Positions 34,302 to 43,135 of a DNA stretch of 64,000 nt are shown piece by piece. Under the pieces are notes generated by a model. That model ran no database searches and had not been told where the DNA came from. It worked only from the letters and a program-made list of their open reading frames with translations. How positions within the stretch are numbered: the first letter of the stretch is position 1; each line of letters starts with the position of its first letter. A program made the position numbers and the translations under genes. The stretch is from Glycomyces paridis (GTDB taxonomy: Bacteria; Actinomycetota; Actinomycetes; Mycobacteriales; Micromonosporaceae): positions 25,908 through 89,907 of the forward strand of contig NZ_STGX01000005.1 of the NCBI RefSeq assembly GCF_004912155.1. Direction: 5' to 3'.

Positions 34302-35590
34302 GGGAGGGCGAGCTTTCTGGTGCGGCGCACCGAGGGTGCGAAGGAGGCGTGGAAGATGGTGGAGGCGGCGCCGATGGCGCCGGCCTCGACTTTGACGAGG
34401 GAGCGTTCGACGGCGACGGTGCGGGCCTGGTGGGCGGTGGGGAGGGAGTTCACGGCCCGGTCGATGGTGGACACGACGATCTCTTCGAGTTCGGGTTCGA
34501 ACGCGGGCCCGCCGATGACGAGGAGCGGCAGGTCGAGGAGGTCTACGAGGGCGACGGCGCCGAGGGCGATGACGTCGGCGATCTGCTGGGCCGCAGCGGT
34601 CGCGGCGGGGTTTCCGGCGCCGACTTCGGCGCACAGCTCGCGGTAGGTGCGGGCGGGGCCGTCGTAGCCGAGTTCGCGGGCGATCTCGGGGAGGGCGACC
34701 GGGGGGTTGCACTCGCGTACGAGCTGCGGGCGGCCCTCGGCGTCGATCCGTCCGGCGCGCACGGCGCACAGCTGGCCGAACTCGCCGGCGTTGGCGCTGG
34801 TGCCGCGGTAGGACTCGCCGTTGATGACCAGGCCCGAGCCGAGGCCGGTGCCGAAGTAGAGGTACACGAAGTCGCTGGCGCGCTCGGTGCGCCCGACCCA
34901 TCGCTCTCCTATGGCGGCGGCCGCGCCGTCCTTGTCGAGGACCACGGGGCAGTCGAGCCGTTCGGCGAGCATCGCCTGGAGCGGGACGTTCCGCCAGGCG
35001 CGGGAGAGGGGGAGGTCGAGCAGGCGCCCGTCGGGGGTGATGGGCCCGGGGGCGGCGACGCCGACGCCGAGGAAGGTGCCGACGTCGATGCCGGAGTCGG
35101 CCACGACCTCCTCGACACAACCGGCGATGAGCTCCACGAGGGCGGCGGGGGCGATCTCGTCGTCCAAGGCGATGCGGCGCCGCTCCAAAGCACGTCCGTC
35201 CAGATCGGACAGGACGACGGAGACGAGTTCGGGGTCGACCAGGACGCCCGCGGCGTGGGCGGCCTCGGGCCGCAGCCGCACCGGTGTGCGGGGCTTGCCG
35301 AGGCGCTCGGCGCGCTCCTGGGCGCCCTCGGCGAGGAGGCCGCGTTCGAGGAGGACGCGGAGGATGCGCGAGACCGACTGCTGGGTGAGGCCGGTCTGCG
35401 CGGAGATCTCGGTGCGGGAGATGGTCCCGGCCTGGCGGATCGCCTCGATGATCGCGGCCTCGTTGAACGAGCCGAGGTCGGATTGGTTGGCGCCCGCTTT
35501 CCGGTGGCCCGCAAGGGCCCTGGTGTCGCGGGGCCCGCGCTGGCGCATCTCGCTCAGGGGCCGGATCGGCGGGTCGGTCGGGTGGGTCAC
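34298..35590 (-). CDS. ROK-family transcriptional repressor
   Basis: A 430-residue regulator. A MarR-like winged helix (ISRTEISAQTGLTQQSVSRI, about residues 59-78) is followed by a ROK sugar-kinase-like domain with the phosphate-loop-like VVLDKDGAAAAIGE, FGTGLGSGLV and a zinc-site-like region. GTG at 35590 overlaps the enolase stop by four bases. Lying inside the operon, it probably represses the promoter at 41132-41161 and senses a sugar of this pathway. A kinase activity cannot be excluded, but the HTH makes regulation the main role. Confidence 0.87.
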   Translation of the reverse strand: MTHPTDPPIRPLSEMRQRGPRDTRALAGHRKAGANQSDLGSFNEAAIIEAIRQAGTISRTEISAQTGLTQQSVSRILRVLLERGLLAEGAQERAERLGKPRTPVRLRPEAAHAAGVLVDPELVSVVLSDLDGRALERRRIALDDEIAPAALVELIAGCVEEVVADSGIDVGTFLGVGVAAPGPITPDGRLLDLPLSRAWRNVPLQAMLAERLDCPVVLDKDGAAAAIGERWVGRTERASDFVYLYFGTGLGSGLVINGESYRGTSANAGEFGQLCAVRAGRIDAEGRPQLVRECNPPVALPEIARELGYDGPARTYRELCAEVGAGNPAATAAAQQIADVIALGAVALVDLLDLPLLVIGGPAFEPELEEIVVSTIDRAVNSLPTAHQARTVAVERSLVKVEAGAIGAASTIFHASFAPSVRRTRKLALP

Positions 35591-36843
35591 GGCGCCTCCA
35601 GGGCGCCGTCGACACGGCGCACCCCGGCGGCCCAGGCGTCGTGCCCGGACAGCTCGGCGGGGAACTTCGCGGCGGCGGCCTCGTCGAGGTCGATGCCCCA
35701 GCCGGGGGTCTCGTTGGGGTGGAGCCAGCCGTTCTCGATGCGGAGGGTGCCGGGGAAGACCTCGTGCACGGCCTCGCCGTAGAGGTGGCCTTCTTGGATG
35801 CCGAAGGCGGCGGAGGTGACGTCGAGGGCGACGTTGGCGGCGGCGCCGATCGGGGAGGTGTCGCCGGGGCCGTGCCAGGCGGTCCTGACGCCGCACAGTT
35901 CGGCGAGGTCGGCGAGCTTGCGGGCGGGGGTGAGGCCGCCGATGTCGGAGACGTGGCTGCGGATGAAGTCGACGCCGCCGTCGCGCACGAGGCGCACGGC
36001 CTCCTGGAGGGAGGTGGTGAGCTCGCCGACGGCGATCGGGACGGGGCTGGCGGCGCGGACCTCGGGCAGGCGGTCCCAGTGCTCGGGGGCGAGGACGTCT
36101 TCGAGGAAGAACAGCCGGTACGGCTCCAGGGCGCGGGCGAGCCAGACGGCCTCCTTCGGGGACAGTCGCGAGTGGACGTCGTGGAGGAGTTCGACGTTGT
36201 CGGGGAGGCGGTCGCGCGCGGCCTCGAAGAGGGCGGGGGTGCGCCGCAGGTAGTCGCGGGCGCTCCAGCCGTTGCGGTAGGGGGCGTCGGGGTACTCGGT
36301 GGGCACCGCGGGGGCGCCGTACCCGCCGCCGCCGGGCGTCGACATCTGGAGTCGGACGTGCCGCTGGCCGAGGTCGACGAGGCGCTGGGCGTCCTCGACC
36401 ACCTCGTCTACGGTGCGCCCGGCGGCGTGGAGGTAGGTGTCGGCGGCGGCGCGGACCTTGCCGCCGAGCAGTTCGTGCACGGGCATCCCGGCGCGCTTGC
36501 CCGCGATGTCCCACAGCGCCTGGTCGATCCCGGAGATCGCGTTGTTGGTGACCGGCCCGCCGCGCCAGTAGCCGGTGAAGGCCGCGAGACGGGTGAGGTC
36601 GCCGATGTCGCCGGGGTAGCGGCCGACGAGGAGGCGGGCCAGGTGCTCGTTCACGAAGGCCTCCACGGCCTTCCAGCGCTGCGTGAACGTCGCGCAGCCG
36701 AGCCCGTACAGGCCCGGGACGTCGGTGTCGACGCGCACCACGACGAGGGCGATGCCCTCCGGCGCCGTGGTGATCGCGCGGACCGAGGTGATCCGGACGT
36801 CCTCGCGGGGCCGCCACGGGTTCGCGAACGTTTCAATGGCCAT
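35587..36843 (-). CDS. Enolase-superfamily dehydratase (D-mannonate dehydratase/RspA-like)
   Basis: A 418-residue acid-sugar dehydratase. Metal ligands appear in order as Asp in LLHDVHSRL, Glu in FLEDVLAP and Glu in AVGELTT. A catalytic His lies in AWHGPGDTSPIG, a segment typical of the ManD/RspA subgroup. Members dehydrate D-mannonate and/or D-gluconate to 2-keto-3-deoxygluconate, and many are slow or specialised. The ATG at 36843 has AAGGAAG about ten bases upstream. Next to a uronate-dehydrogenase-like gene and an aldose epimerase, it suggests uronate or aldonate catabolism; the substrate is inferred. Confidence 0.86.
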   Translation of the reverse strand: MAIETFANPWRPREDVRITSVRAITTAPEGIALVVVRVDTDVPGLYGLGCATFTQRWKAVEAFVNEHLARLLVGRYPGDIGDLTRLAAFTGYWRGGPVTNNAISGIDQALWDIAGKRAGMPVHELLGGKVRAAADTYLHAAGRTVDEVVEDAQRLVDLGQRHVRLQMSTPGGGGYGAPAVPTEYPDAPYRNGWSARDYLRRTPALFEAARDRLPDNVELLHDVHSRLSPKEAVWLARALEPYRLFFLEDVLAPEHWDRLPEVRAASPVPIAVGELTTSLQEAVRLVRDGGVDFIRSHVSDIGGLTPARKLADLAELCGVRTAWHGPGDTSPIGAAANVALDVTSAAFGIQEGHLYGEAVHEVFPGTLRIENGWLHPNETPGWGIDLDEAAAAKFPAELSGHDAWAAGVRRVDGALEAP

Positions 36844-36875
36844 GGGTGTCAGTCTTCCTTGTCGGGGTCTGCGGT

Positions 36876-37751
36876 TCAGGATGGCAGGTCGAGCGTCGGC
36901 AGCGCGACCTCGTGGCGGGCTTCGAATCCGATGAGGCGCCGCGCGGGCGTCAGGTCGATCGGCACCTCGCGCTCCACGAAGCGGCGCAGCCGCGGCGCCT
37001 GCGGGGCGTATGCCTTGAGCAGGTCCTCGGTCCGGTACGGCGCGAGCGTGTTCCCGGCGGCGAGGAAGAACGCGTGGGCGCCGGTGGTGCGGGCGGTCAG
37101 GGCCAGTTCGATCGCGCGCGCCGCGTCGCGCGTGGTGAGGTAGGACCAGGCCTCGCGCAGGCCCGACGCGGGGTCGGCGCGGAAGACCTCGGCCTGCGCT
37201 CGCAGCGCCTCCTCGTTGTGCACGTGGGGGAACCGCAGCGTGACCGTGTCGATCCCCCATTGCCGCCAGGCCATCCGCGAGGTGTTCTCGTCGTTGTGCT
37301 TGGACAGGGAGTACCAGTCGGCGATGTCGACTGGTATGTCGGTGTCGATCGGGAAGTACGCCGGGGTGACCTCGTGCCGGTTCATCGGCAGGCCGTAGGC
37401 GTTGATGCTCCCGGCCACGACCGCGCGCCGGATGCCGGCCTCGCCCGCCTGCTGGAGCACGTTGAACGTGGAGACCACGTTCGTGGAGTACACGTCGTAG
37501 GGCGGGGCGATGTCGCGGTGCGCCAGCGCGGCGAGGTGCACGACGAGGTCGGCGCCTTCGATCGCGCGGGCCACGTCCGCTTGGGACCTGGTGTCGCCGA
37601 CGAGGACGCGGTCGGCGTCGAGGTCGGGGTTCTCCCCCGCCGACAGGGTGGTCACGTGGGCGCCGAGGGCGCGCAGGTGCGGGACGGCGACGGCGCCGAT
37701 GCGCCCGGAGGCGCCGGTGACGAGGATGCGGGTGCCTTCGAGGTCGCTCAT
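36876..37751 (-). CDS. NAD-dependent epimerase/dehydratase, uronate-dehydrogenase-like
   Basis: A 291-residue extended short-chain dehydrogenase. The NAD site is GASGRIG (about residues 13-19), and the catalytic Tyr and Lys are in WYSLSKHNDE near 140. It carries the AYGLPMN and LRFPHVHN segments seen in uronate dehydrogenase-type proteins, which oxidise galacturonate or glucuronate to aldarolactones. The ATG at 37751 overlaps the permease stop by four bases. It lies 32 bases upstream of the dehydratase gene. Uronate oxidation is a reasonable hypothesis only. Confidence 0.8.
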   Translation of the reverse strand: MSDLEGTRILVTGASGRIGAVAVPHLRALGAHVTTLSAGENPDLDADRVLVGDTRSQADVARAIEGADLVVHLAALAHRDIAPPYDVYSTNVVSTFNVLQQAGEAGIRRAVVAGSINAYGLPMNRHEVTPAYFPIDTDIPVDIADWYSLSKHNDENTSRMAWRQWGIDTVTLRFPHVHNEEALRAQAEVFRADPASGLREAWSYLTTRDAARAIELALTARTTGAHAFFLAAGNTLAPYRTEDLLKAYAPQAPRLRRFVEREVPIDLTPARRLIGFEARHEVALPTLDLPS

Positions 37752-38677
37752 CCCTTGACGCCTCCGGCCGAGCCGACGCCGCGCAGGAACTGCTTCTGGA
37801 AGATCGCGAAGAGGACCACGGGGACGAGGATGGAGAGGAACACGGCGGCCATCTGGACCGAGAGCGGGGAGTTCCCGGCGGCCAGCTTGGGGAGCATGAC
37901 CGAGACGGGCTGGAGGTCGGGATTGGACAGGACCAGCATGGGCCAGAGGAATTCCTTCCAGGAGCCGACGACCGACAGCAGCACGATGACGCCGAGGATC
38001 GGGCGGGAGAGCGGCAGGACGACCGAGACGAGGACGCGCAGCGGACCGGCGCCGTCGATCTTGGCGGCCTCCATGTAGTCGCGCGGGATCGAGTCGAAGA
38101 AGCGTTTGAGGACCACGACGTTGAAGGCGCTTGCTCCGGCGGGCAGCCAGACGGCCCAGAACGTGTCCTGGAGGCTGATGTTCAGCAGCGGCATGTCAAG
38201 GATCGTGAGGTAGAGCGGGACGAAGGAGATGACGCCGGGCAGGAACAGGGTCGCGAGGATCGCGCCGGAGAGCACCGGGCCCCACTTGGGGCGCAGGACG
38301 CTGAGGAGGTAGGCGGCGGCGACGGAGACGACGAGGGTGGAGAGGGTCGATCCGGCCGCGAGGATCACGGTGTTCCACAGCGACTGGCCGATCCTGGCGC
38401 CGTTCCAGGCGAGCAGGAGGTTGCCCCATTCGTTGGGGGTGAACCAGATGCCCATCGGGTCGGAGACGATGTCGTTGCTGGAGGAGACCGAGGCCTTGGC
38501 GGCCCACAGGAGCGGGCCGAGCCCGGCGACGATGAGCAGGACCAGCAGGACGGTCTGGACGGCGCCGAACCAGGCACGGACGCTGGGGCCTCTGCGGTCG
38601 GAGGCGGAGATGACGCCGCGCTCCTTCTCCTCGGCGGGGCGGCGCCGGGCGGCGCGCGGTGCGGGGGCGGCGCTCAT
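37748..38677 (-). CDS. Sugar ABC transporter permease (CUT1, MalG-like)
   Basis: Membrane subunit of 309 residues with about six helices after a basic N-terminal tail. The EAA loop is MEAAKIDGAGPLRVLVSVVL near residues 211-230. ATG at 38677 is chosen over the one at 38689 because GGAG lies eight bases upstream and it overlaps the preceding stop by four bases (ATGA). It forms one importer with the next permease and the binding protein at 39676. No ATPase gene is nearby. Confidence 0.9.
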   Translation of the reverse strand: MSAAPAPRAARRRPAEEKERGVISASDRRGPSVRAWFGAVQTVLLVLLIVAGLGPLLWAAKASVSSSNDIVSDPMGIWFTPNEWGNLLLAWNGARIGQSLWNTVILAAGSTLSTLVVSVAAAYLLSVLRPKWGPVLSGAILATLFLPGVISFVPLYLTILDMPLLNISLQDTFWAVWLPAGASAFNVVVLKRFFDSIPRDYMEAAKIDGAGPLRVLVSVVLPLSRPILGVIVLLSVVGSWKEFLWPMLVLSNPDLQPVSVMLPKLAAGNSPLSVQMAAVFLSILVPVVLFAIFQKQFLRGVGSAGGVKG

Positions 38678-39612
38678 GCGGTGCTCCATCTCTTGGTGAC
38701 GAAGTAGTACACGACGGAGAGCAGGCCGAGGAAGAGCGCGAGAAGCACGCTCAGTGCGGTCGCGGCACCGAAGTCGCCGTTGACGAAGGCGTAGTTGTAG
38801 ATCTTCAGCAGCACGGTCTGGGTGGCGTTGTTGGGTCCGCCGCCGGTGAACAGGTACGGCTCGGTGAAGATCTGGAAGGTCCCGATGAGCTGGAGCAGCA
38901 TCATCACGAAGATGACGTTGCGCAGCTGCGGGAGGGTGATGTGCCAGATGCGGCGCCAGATCCCGGCGCCGTCGATCTCGGCGGCCTCGTACAGCTCGGT
39001 GCGCACGGTGGCGAGCGCGGCGATATAGATGATCGCGGTCGATCCGGCGCCGGCCCAGGTGGCGTACAGGACGATCGAGGGCATGGCGCTGTCCTCGGCG
39101 TTGAGCCAGGGGAAGGGGCCGAGGCCGATCCAGCCGAGGGCCGAGTTGAACAGGCCCTGCGCGTCGGGGTCGTAGAAGAACTTCCACAGCAGGATCGCGG
39201 CCACGGGCGGGACGACCGCGGGCAGGTAGGCGAGCGCGTTGTAGAGCGCGTCGTACTTGCGCAGCTCGTTGATGAGCACCGCGAGGATGATCGGGATCGG
39301 GAAGCCGAAGACGAGGGCCAGGAGCGCGAAGTAGGCGGTGTTGAGCGATGCCTGGAGGAGCCCGGGGTCGGCGAGGACGTATTCGAAGTTGCCCCAGCCG
39401 ACCCATTCGGCCGGGAGGATGAGGTTGGTCTTCTGGAAGCTGAGTACGAGGCCCTGTACGACTGGGCCCCAACTGAAGTAGAGGTAGACAAGGACGACCG
39501 GGACCGCGAAGAGGACGGCGTGGAGGCCGCCGCCGCGGACCCATCGGGTGAGGTCGAGGCGCGGCCGGGGTCGCCGCTGCGCGGCGCGGGCCGCGTCGGG
39601 GGTCGGTGCCAT
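38674..39612 (-). CDS. Sugar ABC transporter permease (CUT1, MalF-like)
   Basis: Membrane subunit of 312 residues with an Arg-rich cytoplasmic tail and about six helices. The EAA loop is YEAAEIDGAGIWRRIWHITL near residues 207-226. The periplasmic segment before helix 2 (TNLILPAEWVGWGNFEYVL) is typical of the MalF-like partner. It starts 63 bases after the binding-protein stop and overlaps the next permease by four bases. Confidence 0.9.
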   Translation of the reverse strand: MAPTPDAARAAQRRPRPRLDLTRWVRGGGLHAVLFAVPVVLVYLYFSWGPVVQGLVLSFQKTNLILPAEWVGWGNFEYVLADPGLLQASLNTAYFALLALVFGFPIPIILAVLINELRKYDALYNALAYLPAVVPPVAAILLWKFFYDPDAQGLFNSALGWIGLGPFPWLNAEDSAMPSIVLYATWAGAGSTAIIYIAALATVRTELYEAAEIDGAGIWRRIWHITLPQLRNVIFVMMLLQLIGTFQIFTEPYLFTGGGPNNATQTVLLKIYNYAFVNGDFGAATALSVLLALFLGLLSVVYYFVTKRWSTA

Positions 39613-39675
39613 GGAGTCTCCGTTCGGGGGTTCCGGCCGGGCCTGGTGCGGGCCCGGCCGGAAGTCCGGGGTCCG

Positions 39676-41070
39676 CTAGCGGGCGGCCTGGTCGATGATG
39701 GCCTGGACCGCGGTGTTGGCGTCGGCGACGGCCTGGGCGATGTCGGCGCCCTCGTCGGTCAGGATCTGCTGCACGACGGGGTCGAGGGCGGCGTAGGTCT
39801 GCTGGGTGGCCGCGGGGGGTTCGGCGATGAGCTGGAGGGTCGAGGCGGTGTAGCCGGCGAACTGCTCCAGGGGGACGTTGATGTGCGGTTCGATCCAGGT
39901 GAGGTAGCGGTCGTAGACGTCCTGGGAGACCGGCGGGAGGCCGGGGAGGCCGACGGGGCTGTTGTCGGCGGCGGCGGACTCGGCGTCGGCGAGGGCCACG
40001 GCCTCGTCGTAGTACTTCTCGAAGTCGTAGAACTTGACCCACCGGGCGGCGGCGAGGAGCTGGTTGGCGGTAGCCTTGGCGTCGAAGAGCTTCAGGGTGC
40101 CGCCGGTGAGGGTGCCGTTGTTCCCGGCGCCGCCCTGCGGGAGCTGGCCCTGGCCGTAGGACGCCGGGTCGAAGCCGTAGTCCTTGACGACGGTGAAGTA
40201 GCAGTCGGGGGCCTGGAGGGCCATGCCGATGGTGCCGCCGGCGAAGGCCTGGCGCAGCGCCTCCTGGTCGTACAGGAACTCGCGGCCCATCGTGTCGTCG
40301 GTCCAGCGCATGTCGTGCAGGACCTGGAGTGCGTCGATCGTCTCCTGGCCCATGACGGCCTCGGCGCCCGCGTCGTCCTGGACGCGCCCGCCGTTGCTGT
40401 AGGTCATCGTGGTGAGCATCCAGCCGCCGGTGTTGTTGGTGGTCAACTGGGCGTAGGGGGTGACGTCGGGGACGTTCTCCTTGATCTGCTTGGCGAAGGC
40501 CCGCACGTCGTCCCAGGTGGCGGGGGGCGTGTCGGGGTCGAGCCCGGCCTGCTCGAAGATCGCGCGGTTGTAGGCGATGCCGACGGAGAACAGGCCGGTC
40601 GGGATCGAGTAGATGCTGCCGTCGGCGTCCTTGACGTTGTCGAGGGCGAGCGGGTTGAGGTCGGCGACGAGGTCGAGCTCTTCGAGGTAGGGGGTCATGT
40701 CCGGCAGCTGGCCGTTCTCGATGAGCTCGTAGCTGTAGGTGAGGGAGACGCCCATGACGGTGGGGAGGGTGCCGCCGGCGAGCTTGGCCTGGAAGGTCTG
40801 GGCCTCCCACATCTCGGTGGAGGGCTCGACGGTGATGTTGTCGTAGGCGGCCTCGAACTCGCCGATGCGCTCGTCGAAGGCGGCGCGCTGGTCGGGCTTG
40901 TCCTCGGTGGGCTGGTCGCCGATGGAGATGGTGACGTCGGCGGAGGGGTCGAGCTCGCCGGCGTCCGCGCCGTCGGCGCCGGGGTCGCTGCACGCTGCCG
41001 TGCCGGCGAGCGCGGCGGTGGCGCCGATCGATCCCGCTGCGAGCACGTGCCGCCGTGACAGTCTCTTCAT
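39676..41070 (-). CDS. Sugar-binding lipoprotein of ABC importer
   Basis: Solute-binding lipoprotein of 464 residues. The N-terminus combines a twin-arginine motif (LSRRHVLAAG) with a lipobox (AGTAAC), so it is probably a Tat-exported lipoprotein. The mature protein shows the family-1 binding-protein layout, with aromatic residues expected to stack on sugar (WEAQTF, WIEPHINVP). The ATG at 41070 has AGGAG upstream. First gene of the operon reading down to 32617, behind a clear promoter. Ligand is probably a uronate- or aldonate-yielding oligosaccharide, inferred from downstream enzymes. Confidence 0.88.
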   Translation of the reverse strand: MKRLSRRHVLAAGSIGATAALAGTAACSDPGADGADAGELDPSADVTISIGDQPTEDKPDQRAAFDERIGEFEAAYDNITVEPSTEMWEAQTFQAKLAGGTLPTVMGVSLTYSYELIENGQLPDMTPYLEELDLVADLNPLALDNVKDADGSIYSIPTGLFSVGIAYNRAIFEQAGLDPDTPPATWDDVRAFAKQIKENVPDVTPYAQLTTNNTGGWMLTTMTYSNGGRVQDDAGAEAVMGQETIDALQVLHDMRWTDDTMGREFLYDQEALRQAFAGGTIGMALQAPDCYFTVVKDYGFDPASYGQGQLPQGGAGNNGTLTGGTLKLFDAKATANQLLAAARWVKFYDFEKYYDEAVALADAESAAADNSPVGLPGLPPVSQDVYDRYLTWIEPHINVPLEQFAGYTASTLQLIAEPPAATQQTYAALDPVVQQILTDEGADIAQAVADANTAVQAIIDQAAR

Positions 41071-41131
41071 TGAAACTCCTGTGGTCGTGGAGGCCCGCGG
41101 GGGACGCGGGCCGTGAGGGTGTGTAGAACAT

Positions 41132-41161
41132 AAAATAAAACCAAGAGTGTTATTAAGTCAA
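41132..41161 (-). promoter_or_regulatory. Promoter of the binding-protein/permease/enolase operon
   Basis: On the minus strand TTGACT (41156-41161) and TATTTT (41132-41137) are 18 bases apart, inside an unusually AT-rich patch. The ROK repressor encoded in the operon is the likely ligand of this AT-rich stretch. Confidence 0.6.
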
Positions 41162-41263
41162 CGGCAGCGGGCCCGGAATTTTCGGGGCCGCCGCCGGCCG
41201 CCCCGAATCCCCTGCAGCACAACCGGTTCGATGCAGACAAGTCACTGAGAAGTGGAGAACCCC

Positions 41264-42379
41264 ATGCAGCACCCTCCCCCGCTGCGGCTCGCCGTCGTCG
41301 GCTGCGGCGTCATCGGCCGCCTGCACGCCGAGGTCGCCGCCCACAGCCCCGACCTCGAAGTCGCCGTCCTCGTCGACCCCTCCCCCGCGGCCGCCGAAGC
41401 CGTCGCGCGCGAGCTGGAAGCGCTCGGCGCCCCGGCGCCGCGCGTCCACGCCTCCCTCACCGAGGCGCTCGCGGGCGGCGGCGTCGACGTCGTCGCCGTC
41501 TGCACCCTCAGCGGGACGCACGCCTCGCTCGGCCTCGAAGCGCTCGAAGCGGGCGCCCACGTGGTCATCGAGAAGCCCCTCGACGTCGACACCGCCGCCG
41601 CACGGCGCCTGCGCGAGGCCACCGCCGAGCGGCCCGGGCAGGTCGTCGCCGTCGTCTCCCAGCACCGCCACGACCGGTCGGCGCAGGTGGTGAAGCGCGC
41701 ACTCGACGCGGGGCGCCTGGGCCGGATCACCTCGGCGACGGCGAACATCGACTGGTTCCGCACGCAGGCGTACTACGACTCGGCCGCCTGGCGCGGCACC
41801 TGGGCGCTCGACGGCGGCGGGGCCCTGATGAACCAGGGCGTGCACACGCTCGACCTGCTGCTGTGGTTCCTCGGCGCACCCGTGGAGGTCGTCGCCCGCA
41901 CCGCGCGGCTCGCCCACGAGCGCATCGAGGTCGAGGACGTGGCCGTCGCGATCCTGACGTTCGCGGACGGCGCCTTGGCGACCCTCCACGCCTCCACCGC
42001 GGCGTACCCCGATCTCGGTGTGCGCCTTCAGGTCCACGGCATCGACGGCTCGGCGGTCATCGCACGGGACGAGCTGACGTTCTTCCACGCCAGGGACGCC
42101 GAGGGCGAGGCGGACCAGGCCGCACGGGAGCTCGCCGCGTACCCGGCCCCCGAACCCGGCTACTCGAACCCGCACTTGGCACAGTGGACGGACATCGTCG
42201 CGGCGATCCGCGAAGGCCGCCGACCGTCGGTGGACCTGGACGCGGGCTTCCTCGCCCTCGCCACCGTACGGGCCGTGTACCTCTCGGCGACCCTCGGCGA
42301 GCCGATACGCGTCGCCGACGTGCTGGAGGGGAAGTACGACGGGCGGCCGACGGCCACCGGGTCCGCCGCCGGGGACTGA
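41264..42379 (+). CDS. Gfo/Idh/MocA family oxidoreductase
   Basis: NAD(P)-dependent dehydrogenase of 371 residues, divergent from the binding-protein operon. The Rossmann motif is LAVVGCGVIGRLHAE (about residues 9-23), the catalytic lysine is in VIEKPLD near 98, and DGGGALMNQGVHTLDLL forms the second-domain signature with the catalytic His. ATG at 41264 is preferred, with GTGGAG seven bases upstream; GTG at 41252 lies within that ribosome site. It may take part in the same sugar pathway as the minus-strand operon; substrate unknown. Confidence 0.87.
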   Translation: MQHPPPLRLAVVGCGVIGRLHAEVAAHSPDLEVAVLVDPSPAAAEAVARELEALGAPAPRVHASLTEALAGGGVDVVAVCTLSGTHASLGLEALEAGAHVVIEKPLDVDTAAARRLREATAERPGQVVAVVSQHRHDRSAQVVKRALDAGRLGRITSATANIDWFRTQAYYDSAAWRGTWALDGGGALMNQGVHTLDLLLWFLGAPVEVVARTARLAHERIEVEDVAVAILTFADGALATLHASTAAYPDLGVRLQVHGIDGSAVIARDELTFFHARDAEGEADQAARELAAYPAPEPGYSNPHLAQWTDIVAAIREGRRPSVDLDAGFLALATVRAVYLSATLGEPIRVADVLEGKYDGRPTATGSAAGD

Positions 42380-42474
42380 ACCGCGGCCGCGGGCGCGGCG
42401 GCGTTGGTACAGTGGCGTTCTCGCCGAACGACCGGAGCCGCCGATGCCCGCCCCCTCGAAGACCTGTTAGCGCC

Positions 42475-43020
42475 GTGGACGACCGGCGGCTGGTGAAGGT
42501 CTCGAAGTACCTCTCGCGGCATCTGCGGCACGACCCGGGGCGGTTGGGGATCGTGCTCGACGATCAGGGCTGGGTCGAGGTCGCGGTGCTGCTCGAGGCG
42601 CTCAGTGAACGCGGGTTCGCCCTCACACCGGAGGAGCTGGAGGAGGTCGTCGCCCGCAACGACAAGCAGCGGTTCGCCATGCGGGACGGCCGGATTCGGG
42701 CGAGCCAGGGGCACACGGTCGCGGTCGACCTGGGCCTGGAGGCCAGCGATCCCCCGCCGGTGCTGTTCCACGGCACCACCGGCGGCTCGCTCGCGGCGAT
42801 CAAGGCCGAGGGGCTGCGGCCGATGGACCGGCACGACGTGCACCTCTCCCCCGACCGAGAGACGGCGACGCGCGTCGGCGCCCGCCGGGGCGCGCCCGTG
42901 GTGCTCGCCGTCGACGCCGCACGCATGGCCGAACGCGGGCACGAGTTCCGCCGCTCCGAGAACGGCGTCTGGCTCACCGAGGCCGTGCCCGCCTGGGCGA
43001 TCATGTTCCCCGAGCGCTGA
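42475..43020 (+). CDS. kptA: RNA 2'-phosphotransferase (Tpt1/KptA)
   Basis: A 181-residue enzyme of the family that moves a 2'-phosphate from RNA to NAD. Conserved elements are KVSKYLSRHLRHDP with the Arg-His-Arg-His set (about residues 8-21), FHGTT near 94, HLSPDRETA near 117 and a late Arg-rich segment. GTG at 42475 is used because upstream frames close with TAG at 42468-42470. Bacteria generally lack the tRNA-splicing pathway that needs this reaction, so its bacterial target (damaged RNA or ADP-ribosylation) is open. Neighbours give no clue. Confidence 0.88.
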   Translation: MDDRRLVKVSKYLSRHLRHDPGRLGIVLDDQGWVEVAVLLEALSERGFALTPEELEEVVARNDKQRFAMRDGRIRASQGHTVAVDLGLEASDPPPVLFHGTTGGSLAAIKAEGLRPMDRHDVHLSPDRETATRVGARRGAPVVLAVDAARMAERGHEFRRSENGVWLTEAVPAWAIMFPER

Positions 43021-43046
43021 ACCGCCGTTCCGCGGTCGGTCGCTTC

Positions 43047-43100
43047 GAATGAAATTTATTCTCACGAAGTGTTGACTTGGTGCGACGATCATCGTAATTT
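43047..43100 (+). promoter_or_regulatory. Promoter and candidate RpiR-type operator of the amino-sugar operon
   Basis: TTGACT (43072-43077) and TAATTT (43095-43100) are 17 bases apart. Upstream, 43047-43061 reads GAATGAAATTTATTC, a near-palindrome, and a related GGAATTTCC lies at 43127-43135 just before the start. Both could be bound by the regulator at 43136. Confidence 0.6.
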
Positions 43101-43135
43101 TCTTCATAAGGAAGATTTACTGAAAGGAATTTCCA

